NCBI GenBank assembly: GCA_009923315.1
Contig: RFTU01000003.1
Coordinates: 1 to 64,000 of the forward strand
Direction of reading: 5' to 3'
Source of the DNA: Betaproteobacteria bacterium
Lineage (GTDB): Bacteria > Pseudomonadota > Gammaproteobacteria > Burkholderiales > Burkholderiaceae_C
DNA length: 64,000 bases
This document shows positions 35,357-45,021 of this stretch, one piece after another. Positions within the stretch are counted from its first letter, which is position 1. Every line of letters begins with the position of its first letter. A model generated the notes under the pieces. That model did not search any database and had not been told where the DNA came from. It saw only the letters and a program-made list of their open reading frames with translations. The translations under genes were made by a program, and so were the position numbers.

Positions 35357-36268
35357 ATGCGCGCCCTCACCGACCTGCCGGCACCGGCCAAGCTCAATGT
35401 CTTCCTGCGCGTAGTAGGACGCCGCAGCGACGGTTACCACCTGCTGCAATCCCTGTTCGTGCTGCTGGACTGGCACGACACGTTGCACCTGGAAGTGCGC
35501 AACGATGGGCAGATCCGGCGGCACGATCTGGGGCTGGCTTTACCGGATGACGATTTGTGCCTGCGAGCAGCGCGCCTGCTGCAAGCGCACAGCCGCGAGT
35601 CGATGGGCGTGGACATCAGCGTGAACAAGGTGCTGCCTTCGGGCGCCGGCCTGGGCGGCGGGAGTTCGGACGCCGCTACCGTGCTGATGGGGCTCAACCG
35701 CTTGTGGAACCTGAACTGGAGCCGAGGCCAACTGGCGGAATTGGGCCTGAAACTCGGGGCTGATGTGCCCTTCTTTCTGGGCGGCGGCAGCGCCATCGTC
35801 GAAGGAATCGGCGAGCGGCTCACGCCCGTGGACGTGCGCTCGCGAGGCTACCTCGTGGTCAAGCCCCCGGTGGGGGTGAGCACACAGACCATCTTTCGGG
35901 ACCCGCACCTCACACGGGACTCCAGAGCTGCTATAGTAGAGGGCTTTCTTGCAGACCCATCCATCATGGACGCCATGCTGGATGGCCGCACGACCGGGGA
36001 AGGCTTTCGGGCCTGCAACGATCTCCAAGCGGTGGCCATCGGCCACGCGCCAGAAATCGGTGAGGTGGTCGACTGGCTCAGTGCCCGGTGGGGCAACGGC
36101 CAGATGACCGGTTCGGGCAGTGCGGTGTTTGCAAGAGAAACCGTGGCCAACGCGCCTTTGATGGCGACCGCCTCGGGCCAACGGCTGTTGCAGGCCAAGC
36201 CCGACCAGTGGGAGGCGCGTTGGTGTCGGAGCCTGGTGCAGCACCCGTTGGTGCAGCGTCTGGGTTGA
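35357..36268 (+). CDS. ispE: 4-diphosphocytidyl-2-C-methyl-D-erythritol kinase
   Basis: GHMP kinase of the non-mevalonate isoprenoid pathway. In the 303-residue protein are the N-terminal PAPAKLNVFLRVVGRRSDGYH (key PAKLN-x-FL and DGYH), the ATP motif LPSGAGLGGGSSDAA and the C-terminal MTGSGSAVFA, usually GSG-x-x-VF. It is the last protein gene before tRNA-Gln in a TPR-lolB-ispE unit. Confidence 0.97.
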   Translation: MRALTDLPAPAKLNVFLRVVGRRSDGYHLLQSLFVLLDWHDTLHLEVRNDGQIRRHDLGLALPDDDLCLRAARLLQAHSRESMGVDISVNKVLPSGAGLGGGSSDAATVLMGLNRLWNLNWSRGQLAELGLKLGADVPFFLGGGSAIVEGIGERLTPVDVRSRGYLVVKPPVGVSTQTIFRDPHLTRDSRAAIVEGFLADPSIMDAMLDGRTTGEGFRACNDLQAVAIGHAPEIGEVVDWLSARWGNGQMTGSGSAVFARETVANAPLMATASGQRLLQAKPDQWEARWCRSLVQHPLVQRLG

Positions 36269-36330
36269 AGCAAGTCAAGGGCTCGCACCCTTGCAAGGTT
36301 GACGGTTGGGGCGCAAGCCGCATCCGGTGT

Positions 36331-36407
36331 AGGGGAGTCGCCAAGTTGGTTAAGGCATCGGATTTTGATTCCGACATGCGAGGGTTCGAGTCCTTCCTCC
36401 CCTGCCA
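36331..36407 (+). tRNA. tRNA-Gln (anticodon TTG)
   Basis: A complete cloverleaf with encoded CCA: acceptor AGGGGAG/CTCCCCT, D-arm with GTTGGTTAAGGC, anticodon loop TTTTGAT containing TTG, T-arm GAGGG-TTCGAGT-CCTTC. It lies between ispE and prs, the usual place in betaproteobacteria. Its last 28 bases plus one are tandemly duplicated just downstream. Confidence 0.96.
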
Positions 36408-36437
36408 AGAGGGTTCGAGTCCTTCCTCCCCTGCCAA
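36380..36437 (+). repeat. Perfect 29-base tandem duplication of the tRNA-Gln 3' end
   Basis: Bases 36380-36408 and 36409-36437 are identical: each runs from the T-stem (GAGGGTTCGAGTCC) through the acceptor and CCA to an extra A. The second copy is not part of a cloverleaf. Such tails arise by slippage or by integration and loss of an element that used the tRNA end as attachment site; no integrase remains nearby. Confidence 0.9.
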
Positions 36438-36546
36438 AGTGTTAGTCCTCTGCTCGTCTTCAGGCGGCCCCGGGCGGCCCCTCAGCCAAGCTGACCACCA
36501 TCGGCCACGCTGACAAGCCCGCCCCGCCGGCACCTCGGAGATTCCC

Positions 36547-37509
36547 GTGCTCTTCAACACCGTCCTGTTCACCGGCAACGCCAACCCCACGTTGGCCCAG
36601 GAAATCGCCACCCACCTGGGTGTCGACCTCGGCAAGGTGCATGTGGGCCGCTTCTCCGACGGCGAAGTGACGGTGGAGATCCAACAAAACGTCCGTGCGC
36701 GCGATGTCTTCGTCGTGCAGCCGACCTGCGCGCCCACCAACGAAAACCTGGTGGAACTGCTGATCATGGTCGATGCCCTTAAGCGCGCCAGCGCGCGCCG
36801 CATCACCGCCGTGATCCCGTATTTCGGCTATGCGCGGCAAGACCGCCGTCCCCGCAGCACCCGAGTACCCATCAGCGCGAAGGTGGTGGCCAATCTGCTG
36901 GAAACCGTCGGCGTAGAGCGCGTGCTCACCATGGACCTGCACGCCGATCAGATCCAGGGCTTCTTCGACATCCCGGTGGACAACATCTACGCCTCCCCGG
37001 TGCTGCTGTCCGACCTGAAGAGCAAGAACTACAAGGACCTCGTCGTGGTGTCACCCGACGTGGGCGGCGTGGTGCGCGCGCGCGCCTTGGCCAAGCAACT
37101 GGGCTGCGACCTGGCCATCATCGACAAGCGACGCCCCGCGGCCAATGTGTCCGAGGTCATGCATGTGATCGGCGAGATCGAGGGTCGCAACTGCGTGATC
37201 ATGGACGACATGATCGACACCGCTGGCACCCTGTGCAAGGCCGCCGAAGTCCTCAAGGAGCGCGGGGCCAAAAGTGTCTACGCCTATTGCACCCACCCCA
37301 TCCTGTCGGGCCCGGCGGTGGAGCGCATCGCCTCGAGCCAGATGGATGAAGTGGTCGTCACCAACACCATCCCGCTGTCCGCAGCGGCAGCCGCCTGCGG
37401 CCGGATCCGACAGCTGTCGGTGGCCTTCCTGTTTGCCGAAACCATCCGCCGCATCAGCGACGGTGAGTCGGTCACATCCCTTTTTGCGGAGCAGAACAAC
37501 AACTTCTGA
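36547..37509 (+). CDS. prs: Ribose-phosphate pyrophosphokinase (PRPP synthase)
   Basis: Makes PRPP from ribose-5-phosphate and ATP for nucleotides, histidine and tryptophan. The 320-residue class I enzyme has the N-terminal [14 protein letters not shown], the catalytic flexible loop region [14 protein letters not shown] (key YARQDR), and the PRPP loop [20 protein letters not shown] start with GGAG upstream is used. PRPP feeds the his operon further along this window. Confidence 0.97.
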   Translation: MLFNTVLFTGNANPTLAQEIATHLGVDLGKVHVGRFSDGEVTVEIQQNVRARDVFVVQPTCAPTNENLVELLIMVDALKRASARRITAVIPYFGYARQDRRPRSTRVPISAKVVANLLETVGVERVLTMDLHADQIQGFFDIPVDNIYASPVLLSDLKSKNYKDLVVVSPDVGGVVRARALAKQLGCDLAIIDKRRPAANVSEVMHVIGEIEGRNCVIMDDMIDTAGTLCKAAEVLKERGAKSVYAYCTHPILSGPAVERIASSQMDEVVVTNTIPLSAAAAACGRIRQLSVAFLFAETIRRISDGESVTSLFAEQNNNF

Positions 37510-37644
37510 TCCCAACCCATTCGGTGTGGTGCCCTCAGCAAGGGGGGCATTTCGCCGATTTCGCCGACCGGCCGGGCCCACGCCCTCACGGTCTTTTTTC
37601 ATCGAAGCCTGGTCGCGGGCTTCGAGCTCTTCTTGGAGTCATTC

Positions 37645-38289
37645 ATGAAATTCGTCGCCTTTGAGCGCACCCTGCAGGGGACCGGAGCGAGCCGCCGCCT
37701 GCGCACGGCCGGCAAGGTGCCCGGTATCGTTTACGGGGCTGGTGAGCCTTCGATGATCGAACTCGATCACAACGCGCTGTACCACGCCCTGAAGAAGGAA
37801 TCCTTCCACTCGTCGATCCTCGACATGGAGCTGGCCGGCAAGACCCAGCAGGTCCTGCTGCGCGACTTCCAGATGCACCCCTGGCGCCAGCAGGTGCTGC
37901 ACATCGATTTCCAGCGCGTGGACGCCACCACGCGGCTGCGCAAGAAGGTCCCGCTGCACTTCACCGGCGAAGAAAACTCGCCGGCGGTCAAGACCGACAA
38001 GTGCGTCGTGTCGCATGTGGCCACCGAAGTCGAGATTGAGTGTCTGGCCATGGCCCTGCCTGAGTTCATCAACGTGGACCTCTCGGGTCTGGTACGCGGC
38101 AAGTCGCTGCACGTGTCCGACATCGTGGCCCCCGAAGGCGCCAAGATCGTGCGCCACGGCAGCCTGAACCCGGTGATCGTGGCCGTGGCCGAACCCAAGG
38201 CTGAGGAAGAGATCGTCACCGCCGCCGCTCCGGCGCCCGAGCCCGCCAAAGGCAAGGGCAAGAAGGACGAAAAGCAGAACAAGAAGTAA
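37645..38289 (+). CDS. rplY: 50S ribosomal protein L25, long form (TL5/Ctc)
   Basis: Binds 5S rRNA in the central protuberance. The 214-residue product has the N-terminal L25 domain (about residues 1-95, with [16 protein letters not shown]) followed by the beta TL5/Ctc C-terminal domain ([20 protein letters not shown]), then an Ala/Pro and Lys-rich tail. The ATG at MKFVAFERT fits the family and has TTGGAG upstream; a GTC-rich earlier start is not needed. A strong terminator follows. Confidence 0.95.
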   Translation: MKFVAFERTLQGTGASRRLRTAGKVPGIVYGAGEPSMIELDHNALYHALKKESFHSSILDMELAGKTQQVLLRDFQMHPWRQQVLHIDFQRVDATTRLRKKVPLHFTGEENSPAVKTDKCVVSHVATEVEIECLAMALPEFINVDLSGLVRGKSLHVSDIVAPEGAKIVRHGSLNPVIVAVAEPKAEEEIVTAAAPAPEPAKGKGKKDEKQNKK

Positions 38290-38322
38290 GCCCGTTGGGG
38301 GGCGACCCCCAGGGCCAGCAGG

Positions 38323-38346
38323 AGGGGCACTTCGGTGCCCCTTTTT
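38323..38346 (+). terminator. Intrinsic terminator after rplY
   Basis: AGGGGCAC-TTCG-GTGCCCCT makes an 8-pair GC-rich stem closed by a stable TTCG tetraloop, followed by TTTTT within the last bases. It lies about 34 bases past the rplY stop codon and is a textbook rho-independent terminator. Confidence 0.9.
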
Positions 38347-38383
38347 CATGGCCGCTGCCTTGGGCCCAACGGCGGGCCAACCT

Positions 38384-38467
38384 CCGATGTGACCCCAACT
38401 GGGGCCACTCCCCGATCTGACCCCAACTGGGGTCACTCCCCAATGTGGCCCCCACGGGGGCCGATAC
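38384..38467. repeat. Three tandem 28-base palindromic units between rplY and pth
   Basis: Units start at 38384, 38412 and 38440 (CCGAT or CCAAT each) and share the plan CCGATnTGACCCCAAC then TGGGGTCACTCC. Each holds a palindrome centred on AC: the middle unit is perfect (TGACCCCA-AC-TGGGGTCA), the first has one mismatch, and the third is GGCCCCC-AC-GGGGGCC. A degenerate fourth unit may precede them (TGGGCCCAAC at 38361). They lie between the rplY terminator and the pth start. Confidence 0.85.
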
Positions 38468-38505
38468 ACGCGGTGTTCTGGCGCTGCGGCCGGGATAATC
38501 AGGTC

Positions 38506-39183
38506 ATGATCCGACTCATCGTGGGCCTGGGCAACCCCGGGCCCGAATACGCCGACACCCGTCACAACGCCGGTTTCTGGTGGGTGGACGACGCCGCGCG
38601 CCGCCTCAAGGCCCTGCTGTCCACCGACAAGGCGTACTTCGGTGAGGTGGCCCGCGTGAACGCACCCCTGTCAGGTCTGGCCGGCCCCGTGTGGCTGCTC
38701 AAGCCGCAAACCTTCATGAACCTCAGCGGCAAGTCAGTCGGCGCCTTGGCGCGCTTTTTCAAGCTGGACCCGGCGGAAATCCTGGTGGTTCACGATGAGC
38801 TCGACCTGCTGCCCGGGCAGGTCAAACTCAAGCAAGGCGGTGGCTCGGCGGGGCACAACGGCCTCAAGGACATCAGCGCCCAACTGGGCTCGCCCCACTA
38901 TTGGCGGCTGCGCCTGGGCATTGGGCACCCTGGAGACCGGACAGAGGTGGCGGCCTATGTGCTGCGCAAGCCGCCCGCGGCGGAGCGGGCCTTGGTGGAA
39001 CAGGCCCTGAGCAAATCGCTGGATGCGCTGGAGCCCTTGCTCAGGGGCGAGATGGACAAGGCCAGTCGCCTGGTCCACGCACAGCCGCCGCGCCCCCAAA
39101 CACCCAAGGTCACGACGCCACCCGCATCGCCTGCATCCCCGGCGTCTTCCTCGACCCCCTCAGATCCCTCATCGGGTGGCTAA
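38506..39183 (+). CDS. pth: Peptidyl-tRNA hydrolase
   Basis: Releases tRNA from dropped-off peptidyl-tRNA. The 225-residue enzyme has the conserved start [20 protein letters not shown] with catalytic His and Asn, [13 protein letters not shown], the catalytic Asp in [11 protein letters not shown] and the [12 protein letters not shown] segment. The C-terminal 30 residues are a Pro/Ala/Ser tail ([13 protein letters not shown]) longer than in E. coli. The ATG at MIRLIVG is preferred over the open frame running back through the repeats. Confidence 0.97.
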   Translation: MIRLIVGLGNPGPEYADTRHNAGFWWVDDAARRLKALLSTDKAYFGEVARVNAPLSGLAGPVWLLKPQTFMNLSGKSVGALARFFKLDPAEILVVHDELDLLPGQVKLKQGGGSAGHNGLKDISAQLGSPHYWRLRLGIGHPGDRTEVAAYVLRKPPAAERALVEQALSKSLDALEPLLRGEMDKASRLVHAQPPRPQTPKVTTPPASPASPASSSTPSDPSSGG

Positions 39184-39187
39184 CACC

Positions 39188-39721
39188 ATGCTGGCGTATG
39201 CCCCCCGGGCCGGCGCTCACGCGCCCGTGGCCAGCGCGGGGTTTGTCGCCGTGTTCCTGGCCAGTGCCTTCAACGCCGATGCAGCGGTCGATGCCGCCCG
39301 CGCCTCCCCACCGGCCACCATGGTCTTCCGATGTGAGCCGGCCGCTGGATCGGATTCCCTGGTGCTCTACACCGACCAGCCCTGCCCCACCGGGCGAGCA
39401 CTCGACGCTCAAGACCGTCGTTCACGTGAGCAACAGCAGCAGGCCGTGGCACGCACGCGTGAGGAAGGCCGATGGGCCGAGGCCATGGCTCGTCAACGCC
39501 GGCAGGCGGAAGGTCTGCGGGCGTCTGAGCAGCAGCGCCAGCCCACGGTGATCGGACGGGAGAAGGTGGACATCAGTCGGACGGCGCGCAGCGATGCCCT
39601 GCGCGATGCCGAACTCAGGCGGATGGCCCGCCCCCACCGACAGGCTTCGAAAGCGCCAGTGCCTGAGCCTCACGCTGCAGGCGGCGGTACCGTTCCCAAA
39701 GCGACGCCTGGTCGTCCTTGA
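39188..39721 (+). CDS. Exported protein with DUF4124-like cysteine motif
   Basis: The 177-residue protein has a signal-like hydrophobic N terminus (ASAGFVAVFLASAFNADAA) and a motif FRCEP...LVLYTDQPCPTGRAL that resembles DUF4124 (two Cys flanking a YSDQPC-type turn). The rest is Arg/Gln-rich and helical. It starts 4 bases after pth. Its last 107 bases overlap the convergent ferredoxin gene, so either the 3' end is truly shared or the effective C terminus is poorly conserved. Function unknown. Confidence 0.65.
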   Translation: MLAYAPRAGAHAPVASAGFVAVFLASAFNADAAVDAARASPPATMVFRCEPAAGSDSLVLYTDQPCPTGRALDAQDRRSREQQQQAVARTREEGRWAEAMARQRRQAEGLRASEQQRQPTVIGREKVDISRTARSDALRDAELRRMARPHRQASKAPVPEPHAAGGGTVPKATPGRP

Positions 39722-39914
39722 CCATGGGGTTCAGGGGAATGCAATCAACGGGGCACACCTGGCGGCACTGCGGTTCTTCGAAGTGCCCCACACACTCGGT
39801 GCAGCGCTGCGGGTCGATGTCATAGTGCTCAGCGCCCATGGCGATCGCATCATTTGGGCACTCCGGCTCACAGACATCGCAGTTGATGCACTCATCGGTG
39901 ATCATCAAAGCCAT
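39615..39914 (-). CDS. 2[4Fe-4S] ferredoxin, YfhL type
   Basis: A 99-residue ferredoxin with two cluster motifs, CINCDVCEPECPNDAI and CTECVGHFEEPQCRQVCPVDC, the second with the longer insertion typical of the YfhL/Allochromatium type. The N terminus MALMITDEC is family-standard. The C-terminal tail after about residue 85 is longer than in E. coli and falls in the overlap with the convergent gene. It is followed on the upstream side by coaD with a 2-base gap, so coaD and the ferredoxin are likely cotranscribed. Redox partner unknown. Confidence 0.94.
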   Translation of the reverse strand: MALMITDECINCDVCEPECPNDAIAMGAEHYDIDPQRCTECVGHFEEPQCRQVCPVDCIPLNPMVKDDQASLWERYRRLQREAQALALSKPVGGGGPSA

Positions 39915-39916
39915 GC

Positions 39917-40462
39917 TCAGGCCCCGCCTTCGCCCTGTGCTTGGCCAGGGGGTTTGCCGAGTTGCTCGCGTTCGAGCTTCTTGGCCTGCAGGCGCTGCAG
40001 CACCGGCGGCGCCACAAACGGGCTCACATCGCCGCCGAGCATCGCGATCTCGCGCACAAAAGTTCCGCTGACGAACTGATAGGCGTCACAGGGCGGCAGA
40101 AACAGGGTCTGCACATCGGGCATGAGCTGCCGGTTCATGCCGGCCATCTGAAACTCGTAGTCGAAGTCACTGACCGCGCGCAGGCCTCGCAACACCACGC
40201 TCGCGCCTTGTCCCACAACGAAATCGCGCAGCAGCCCTTCAAAGGGCATGACCCGCACAGGCGGCCAGGCCGCACAGGCTTCCTGCACCATCGCCAAGCG
40301 CTCTTCCAAGGTGAAGAGCGTGCGCTTGTGGTGACCGGCGGCCACGGCCACGATCACCGAGCCGAACAAACGGCTGGCGCGGTGAACCAGGTCCACATGG
40401 CCTAGGGTCATGGGGTCGAAGGTGCCGGGGTAGACGGCGGTCACGCCAGGTGGCTTGTTCAT
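39917..40462 (-). CDS. coaD: Phosphopantetheine adenylyltransferase
   Basis: Makes dephospho-CoA from ATP and 4'-phosphopantetheine. The 181-residue protein has the TxGH motif region [15 protein letters not shown], the HHKRTLF loop and [18 protein letters not shown]. The start at MNKPPGVT is an ATGA overlap with rsmD. The last 15 residues (Gly/Gln-rich) extend past the usual end. The rsmD-coaD-ferredoxin order is common in betaproteobacteria. Confidence 0.96.
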   Translation of the reverse strand: MNKPPGVTAVYPGTFDPMTLGHVDLVHRASRLFGSVIVAVAAGHHKRTLFTLEERLAMVQEACAAWPPVRVMPFEGLLRDFVVGQGASVVLRGLRAVSDFDYEFQMAGMNRQLMPDVQTLFLPPCDAYQFVSGTFVREIAMLGGDVSPFVAPPVLQRLQAKKLEREQLGKPPGQAQGEGGA

Positions 40463-41067
40463 GTTGCGTGGGCCTTGCTGCACTTCCACAGATGGGCATG
40501 CACCGCACCGGCCTTCAGGTGGCGATGCAGTTCGATGTTCGGAGCTTGCAGGGTCGATTGTGCCGGGGCTTCCAGATACAGCCAGCCCCCCGGGCGCAGC
40601 AGGGGCAATGCTCGGTGCCAAGCCGCCTCGAACACATCGGCTGCAAAGGGCGGATCCAGCAGAATCAGGTCGAAGAGGCTGGAGTCGCCAGCACCTGCCG
40701 CACGGTCCATCCACTGCAGTGCATCGGCCCTGAAGACCTGCACCTGAGTGGCCCTCAGACGCTGACCAGCGTCGCCCAGTGACCGGACCAGGCCCGCGTC
40801 GGCCTCGATCATCACCACCGCCTTGGCGCCTCGCGAGGCCGCTTCGAAGCCCAGTGCGCCGGTGCCTGCAAACGCGTCGAGTACCGTCCAGCCGGTCAAG
40901 TCCTGGCCCAGCCAATTGAACAGGGTCTCGCGAATCCGGTCCGGTGTGGGGCGCAGGCCAGGGCGATCGGCCACCGGCAGCTTGCTGCGTTTCCACTGAC
41001 CGCCAATCAGGCGGACCTCACCGCCGGCTGCAGCGGCTCGCTTCAAAGCCTGACCGGCACGCCGCAC
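40459..41067 (-). CDS. rsmD: 16S rRNA m2G966 methyltransferase
   Basis: Methylates N2 of G966 in 16S rRNA. The 202-residue product has the family N-terminal [14 protein letters not shown] and [15 protein letters not shown], the SAM site [19 protein letters not shown] and the catalytic motif LLDPPF. The only plausible start is a GTG lying 25 bases inside the end of hisF, so hisF and rsmD overlap and are probably cotranscribed. Confidence 0.94.
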   Translation of the reverse strand: MRRAGQALKRAAAAGGEVRLIGGQWKRSKLPVADRPGLRPTPDRIRETLFNWLGQDLTGWTVLDAFAGTGALGFEAASRGAKAVVMIEADAGLVRSLGDAGQRLRATQVQVFRADALQWMDRAAGAGDSSLFDLILLDPPFAADVFEAAWHRALPLLRPGGWLYLEAPAQSTLQAPNIELHRHLKAGAVHAHLWKCSKAHAT

Positions 41068-41822
41068 GAAGCCATCAGGGCCTTGGCCTCGGCGACGGTG
41101 TGCTGCCCATAGTGGAAGATGCTGGCGGCCAAGACGGCATCGGCTCCGCCCTTTTGCACCCCCTCGACCAGGTGCTGCAGTTCGCCCACGCCACCGGAGG
41201 CGATGACGGGTACCGATACCGCGTCGCTCACGGCCCGGGTCAGTTCCAAGTCGAAGCCGATCTGGGTTCCGTCACGGTCCATGCTGGTCAGCAAAATCTC
41301 ACCCGCACCGAATTCGGTCATCTGCCGCGCCCAACTCACCGCATCCAGGCCGGCAGGCTGGCGGCCGCCGTGGGTGTAAACATCCCAGCCCGGGCCGCGG
41401 ATCGCCTCATCCTCGCCGCGGCGCCGCTTGGCATCGATGGCCACGACGATGCACTGTGCACCGTACTTGTCCGACGCCTCTCGGATCACCTCAGGGCGCG
41501 CCACGGCAGCCGAGTTGAAGCTCACCTTGTCAGCGCCGGCATTGAGCAGACGGCGCACATCCTCGACGGTGCGCACACCGCCGCCCACGGTCAGCGGAAT
41601 GAAGACCTGCGAGGCCACCGCCTCAATGATGTGCAGGATCAGGTCACGCCCGTCGCTGGTGGCGGTGATGTCCAAGAAGGTGAGCTCGTCCGCGCCCTGC
41701 TCGTTGTAGCGCGCGGCGATCTCCACGGGATCGCCGGCGTCGCGCAGCTCCACGAAGTTCACCCCCTTGACAACCCGTCCGCCGGTGACATCCAGACAGG
41801 GAATGATGCGCTTGGCCAGCAT
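41043..41822 (-). CDS. hisF: Imidazole glycerol phosphate synthase, cyclase subunit
   Basis: With HisH, converts PRFAR and ammonia to imidazole glycerol phosphate and AICAR. The 259-residue TIM barrel has [20 protein letters not shown] with the catalytic Asp, the phosphate loops [10 protein letters not shown] and ASGGVG, and the second catalytic Asp in SMDRDGT. It is last in the hisGDCBHAF array; hisI and hisE, which often follow, are not here. Confidence 0.98.
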   Translation of the reverse strand: MLAKRIIPCLDVTGGRVVKGVNFVELRDAGDPVEIAARYNEQGADELTFLDITATSDGRDLILHIIEAVASQVFIPLTVGGGVRTVEDVRRLLNAGADKVSFNSAAVARPEVIREASDKYGAQCIVVAIDAKRRRGEDEAIRGPGWDVYTHGGRQPAGLDAVSWARQMTEFGAGEILLTSMDRDGTQIGFDLELTRAVSDAVSVPVIASGGVGELQHLVEGVQKGGADAVLAASIFHYGQHTVAEAKALMASCGVPVRL

Positions 41823-41831
41823 CAGGCCAGC

Positions 41832-42572
41832 CTAGCCATTGAGTTCATCGGCGCGCGCCTGCGCTGCCTGAAAGTCCAACGATCCGGTGTAGATGGATCG
41901 ACCGCAGATCACGCCCTCCACCCCATCGGGCTCCACGGCACACAAGGCTTCGATGTCGGCCAGGTTGCTCAAGCCACCGGAGGCGATCACCGGAATCGTC
42001 AGGGCCTGCGCGAGCTTCACTGTGGCGTCGATATTGATCCCGGTGAGCATGCCATCGCGGCCGATATCGGTGTAGATGATTCCTTCCACGCCGTAGTCTT
42101 CAAACTTCTTGGCCAGGTCGACCACCTCATGACCCGTGAGCTTGCTCCACCCATCCGTGGCCACCTTGCCGTCCTTCGCATCGAGCCCCACGATGATGTG
42201 TCCCCCAAACGCGCTGCAGGCGTCCTTCAGGAAGCCCGGACTCTTCACTGCGGCAGTGCCGATGATCACATAGCTGATGCCGTCATCCAGGTAGCGCTCG
42301 ATCGTGTCGAGGTCTCGAATGCCACCACCGAGCTGCACCGGAATGTCGTCGCCCACCGCACGCAGGATGGATTTCACCGCGCCTTCATTGACTGGCTTTC
42401 CGGCAAAGGCCCCGTTGAGGTCGACCAGGTGCAGCCGCCGGGCTCCGGCATCCACCCAGCGGCGCGCCATGGCCGCAGGGTCTTCCGAGAAGATGGTGCT
42501 GTCGTTCATGTCGCCTTGCTTGAGGCGCACACAGTGACCGTCCTTGAGGTCGATGGCGGGGATCAGCAGCAT
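41832..42572 (-). CDS. hisA: ProFAR isomerase (HisA)
   Basis: The 246-residue TIM barrel isomerises ProFAR to PRFAR. It starts [21 protein letters not shown] (key AIDLKDGxCVRL with the catalytic Asp) and has QLGGGIRD and [11 protein letters not shown] with the second Asp. It lies 6 bases after hisH and 9 before hisF. Confidence 0.98.
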   Translation of the reverse strand: MLLIPAIDLKDGHCVRLKQGDMNDSTIFSEDPAAMARRWVDAGARRLHLVDLNGAFAGKPVNEGAVKSILRAVGDDIPVQLGGGIRDLDTIERYLDDGISYVIIGTAAVKSPGFLKDACSAFGGHIIVGLDAKDGKVATDGWSKLTGHEVVDLAKKFEDYGVEGIIYTDIGRDGMLTGINIDATVKLAQALTIPVIASGGLSNLADIEALCAVEPDGVEGVICGRSIYTGSLDFQAAQARADELNG

Positions 42573-42578
42573 GGCTGG

Positions 42579-43253
42579 TCAGGGATTCCAGTGGAGGAAG
42601 TTGCGGTAGAGCTGCAGGCCTTGGTCGGCGCTCTTCTCAGGGTGGAACTGGGTCGCGAAAATGTTATCCCGGGCCACCGCGCAGGACAAGCGAACCCCGT
42701 AATCGGTATGCGCGGCGGTGTGCTCGGCTTGCGCAGGGTCAGCCCAGTAACTGTGTACGAAATAGAACCAGGCGCCATCGGGCACACCCGCCCACATCGG
42801 ATGGCGCGGCCAGGTGGCCCCAGCACCCTGGCCGCCGGTGGGCCAGGCCTGGTTCCAGCCCATTTGGGGCACCTTGTAGCGGCTGCCGTCGCCCTGGCGC
42901 AGACCCTCCAGGCGAAAGCGCTTGACGCGACCGGGGATCAGCCCCAAGCCCGGCGTGTCCTGTTCCTCGCTGTGGTCCAGCAGCATCTGCATGCCCACGC
43001 AAACACCCATGAGCGGCTTGGTGGCGGCGGCTTCCAAGACCGCTTCTTGCAAACCGGTGCGCCGAAGTTCGCGCATGCAGTCCCGCATGGCCCCCTGGCC
43101 CGGCAGCACCACCCGCTCGGCGTGACGCACCACCAGGGGATCGGCCGTCACCATGACCTGAACACCCGAGGACGCAGCCACATGCTGGACAGCCTGCGAA
43201 ACCGAGCGCAGGTTGCCCATGCCGTAATCCACGATGGCAATGGTGCGCGACAT
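42579..43253 (-). CDS. hisH: Imidazole glycerol phosphate synthase, glutaminase subunit
   Basis: The 224-residue class I glutamine amidotransferase supplies ammonia to HisF. The triad is Cys in [10 protein letters not shown], and His and Glu in FHPEKS; DYGMGNL near the start and PGQGAM (oxyanion strand) are typical. It sits 43 bases after hisB with no marC-like gene between, unlike some Burkholderia. Confidence 0.97.
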   Translation of the reverse strand: MSRTIAIVDYGMGNLRSVSQAVQHVAASSGVQVMVTADPLVVRHAERVVLPGQGAMRDCMRELRRTGLQEAVLEAAATKPLMGVCVGMQMLLDHSEEQDTPGLGLIPGRVKRFRLEGLRQGDGSRYKVPQMGWNQAWPTGGQGAGATWPRHPMWAGVPDGAWFYFVHSYWADPAQAEHTAAHTDYGVRLSCAVARDNIFATQFHPEKSADQGLQLYRNFLHWNP

Positions 43254-43296
43254 CAGCTTATGGGAGGTCCCGACCCCGTCGATTCAGGGCCCCAGG

Positions 43297-43872
43297 CTAC
43301 AGGCTGCCCTTGGTGGAAGGGACCACGCCGACCATGCGGGGGTCCCGCTCCAAAGCCGCACGCAGGGCCCGCGCGAACGCCTTGAAGACCGTCTCACATT
43401 GATGATGAGCGTTGTCGCCCAGCAAGTTGTCGATGTGCAGTGTGACCCCTGCATGGTTGGCAAAGCCCTGGAAGAACTCGTAGACGAGTTGGGTGTCCAA
43501 GGCGCCAATCATGCCGGACTTGAAGTCCACCCGCATGTGCAGACCCGGGCGGCCGGAGAAGTCGATGACGACGCGGCTCAGGGCCTCGTCCAGGGGAACA
43601 TAGGCGTGACCGTATCGGCGGATGCCCTTCTTGTCGCCCACGCCCAGCGTGATCCCCACATCTTCCACCGTGTGGTGGCCATCGATGTGCAGGTCCCCCT
43701 TGGCCTCGATTTGCAGGTCGATCAGCCCATGGCGCGCAATCTGTTCGAGCATGTGGTCGAAGAAGCCGATGCCCGTGTTCAGTTGCACTGCGCCGCTGCC
43801 ATCGATGTCGATGCACACGCGGATGTCGGTTTCGCTGGTGCGGCGGTGCACCTCGGCGATTCGGGCGGTCAT
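43297..43872 (-). CDS. hisB: Imidazoleglycerol-phosphate dehydratase
   Basis: The 191-residue monofunctional dehydratase (not fused to the phosphatase) has the two metal-binding repeats [13 protein letters not shown] and [11 protein letters not shown], and the later [10 protein letters not shown]. The start at [10 protein letters not shown] is an ATGA overlap with hisC. Confidence 0.98.
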   Translation of the reverse strand: MTARIAEVHRRTSETDIRVCIDIDGSGAVQLNTGIGFFDHMLEQIARHGLIDLQIEAKGDLHIDGHHTVEDVGITLGVGDKKGIRRYGHAYVPLDEALSRVVIDFSGRPGLHMRVDFKSGMIGALDTQLVYEFFQGFANHAGVTLHIDNLLGDNAHHQCETVFKAFARALRAALERDPRMVGVVPSTKGSL

Positions 43873-44999
43873 GGTCGGCTTTCTTGGAGCGCGGCTTCGA
43901 ATGCCGCAAGCAGGAGTGTATTTTCTTCGGGGGTACCCACGGTGATGCGCAGGCAACCGCCCAGCAGGGGGTGCAGGCCGGAGACGTTCTTGATGAGGAC
44001 GCGCCGGGCCTTCAGGCCGGCGAACACGGCTGCCGGTTGACAACCCGGGGGCAGTCTGAGCAACACCATATTGGCCTGGCTGTCGAAGACGCGGACGCCT
44101 GCGTGCTGACCCAGCGCGTGCATCACCCTCATACGTTCGCTGCGGATGATGCCCGCCTGCCGCTCGTACTCCTGGGCATGCTCCAAGGCGAAAAGAGCCG
44201 CCTCGGCATTGAGCACGCTGACATTGAAAGGTGGGCGCAACTTGTCGAGTTCGCGCACGACGGCCGCACGCCCCATCAGGTAGCCGATGCGCACGCCGGC
44301 CAGGCCGAACTTGCTCATGGTGCGCATGATCAGCACCTGTTCATGGCGTCGCAGCCACGGCATGGAATCCCGTTCGGCGAAGGGCTGGTAGGCCTCGTCC
44401 ATGACCACCAGGCCAGGTGCGGCTTCGATGATGCGCTCGATGACCGCCGGATCCCACAGGTTGGCCGTCGGATTGTTGGGATAGGCCAGCCAGATGAGCG
44501 CGGGTTGGTGCTGCTCAATGGCTGCCAGCATGGCCGGAAGGTCCAGCTCGAAATCGGCCGTGGTGGGCACACCCACAAAGCGCACGCCCTGCAGCTTGGC
44601 GCTCAGTTCATACATCACGAAGCCCGGTACGGGTGCCATCACCACATGACCGGGCACATCCAGCGCCAGGGTGAGCAGGCTGATCAGTTCATCCGATCCG
44701 TTGCCCAACATCAACTCGCAGCCCTCGGGCAGGCGGGCATGGCGAGCCAAGGCCGCCTTCAGGTCTTCGGAGCGCTCGGCCGGATAGCGGTTCAGCGCCA
44801 CCTCGCCCAAGCGCGCACCCAGGGCTTGCCTGAGGGCGGGTGGCAGGCCGAAGGGGTTCTCCATGGTGTCGAGCTTGACCATGCCGGCGCTGGGCTGGAC
44901 CGCGTAGGCGTGCAGGCCTTGCACATCGGGGCGCAGCAGGCGAGTCAGGCGTGCCGACATGGGGGTGGGCTCAGTCTGGACGGTCGACGGTGGGTTCAT
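43869..44999 (-). CDS. hisC: Histidinol-phosphate aminotransferase
   Basis: The 376-residue fold-type I PLP enzyme has the Schiff-base Lys in [17 protein letters not shown] (S-K), the YPNNPTAN loop, LGNGSDELI for the phosphate site and [10 protein letters not shown]. It lies between hisD (22 bases) and hisB (overlap). Confidence 0.97.
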   Translation of the reverse strand: MNPPSTVQTEPTPMSARLTRLLRPDVQGLHAYAVQPSAGMVKLDTMENPFGLPPALRQALGARLGEVALNRYPAERSEDLKAALARHARLPEGCELMLGNGSDELISLLTLALDVPGHVVMAPVPGFVMYELSAKLQGVRFVGVPTTADFELDLPAMLAAIEQHQPALIWLAYPNNPTANLWDPAVIERIIEAAPGLVVMDEAYQPFAERDSMPWLRRHEQVLIMRTMSKFGLAGVRIGYLMGRAAVVRELDKLRPPFNVSVLNAEAALFALEHAQEYERQAGIIRSERMRVMHALGQHAGVRVFDSQANMVLLRLPPGCQPAAVFAGLKARRVLIKNVSGLHPLLGGCLRITVGTPEENTLLLAAFEAALQESRP

Positions 45000-45021
45000 G
45001 GCGGGTTCGGCTGATCTCGCC

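Noticed and set aside
40944-43385. Very long open frame (over 800 codons) on the plus strand across rsmD, hisF, hisA and hisH
   Set aside because: It is antisense to four clear enzymes, His/Gly/Arg-rich without any domain, and explained by high-GC third positions on the coding strand.
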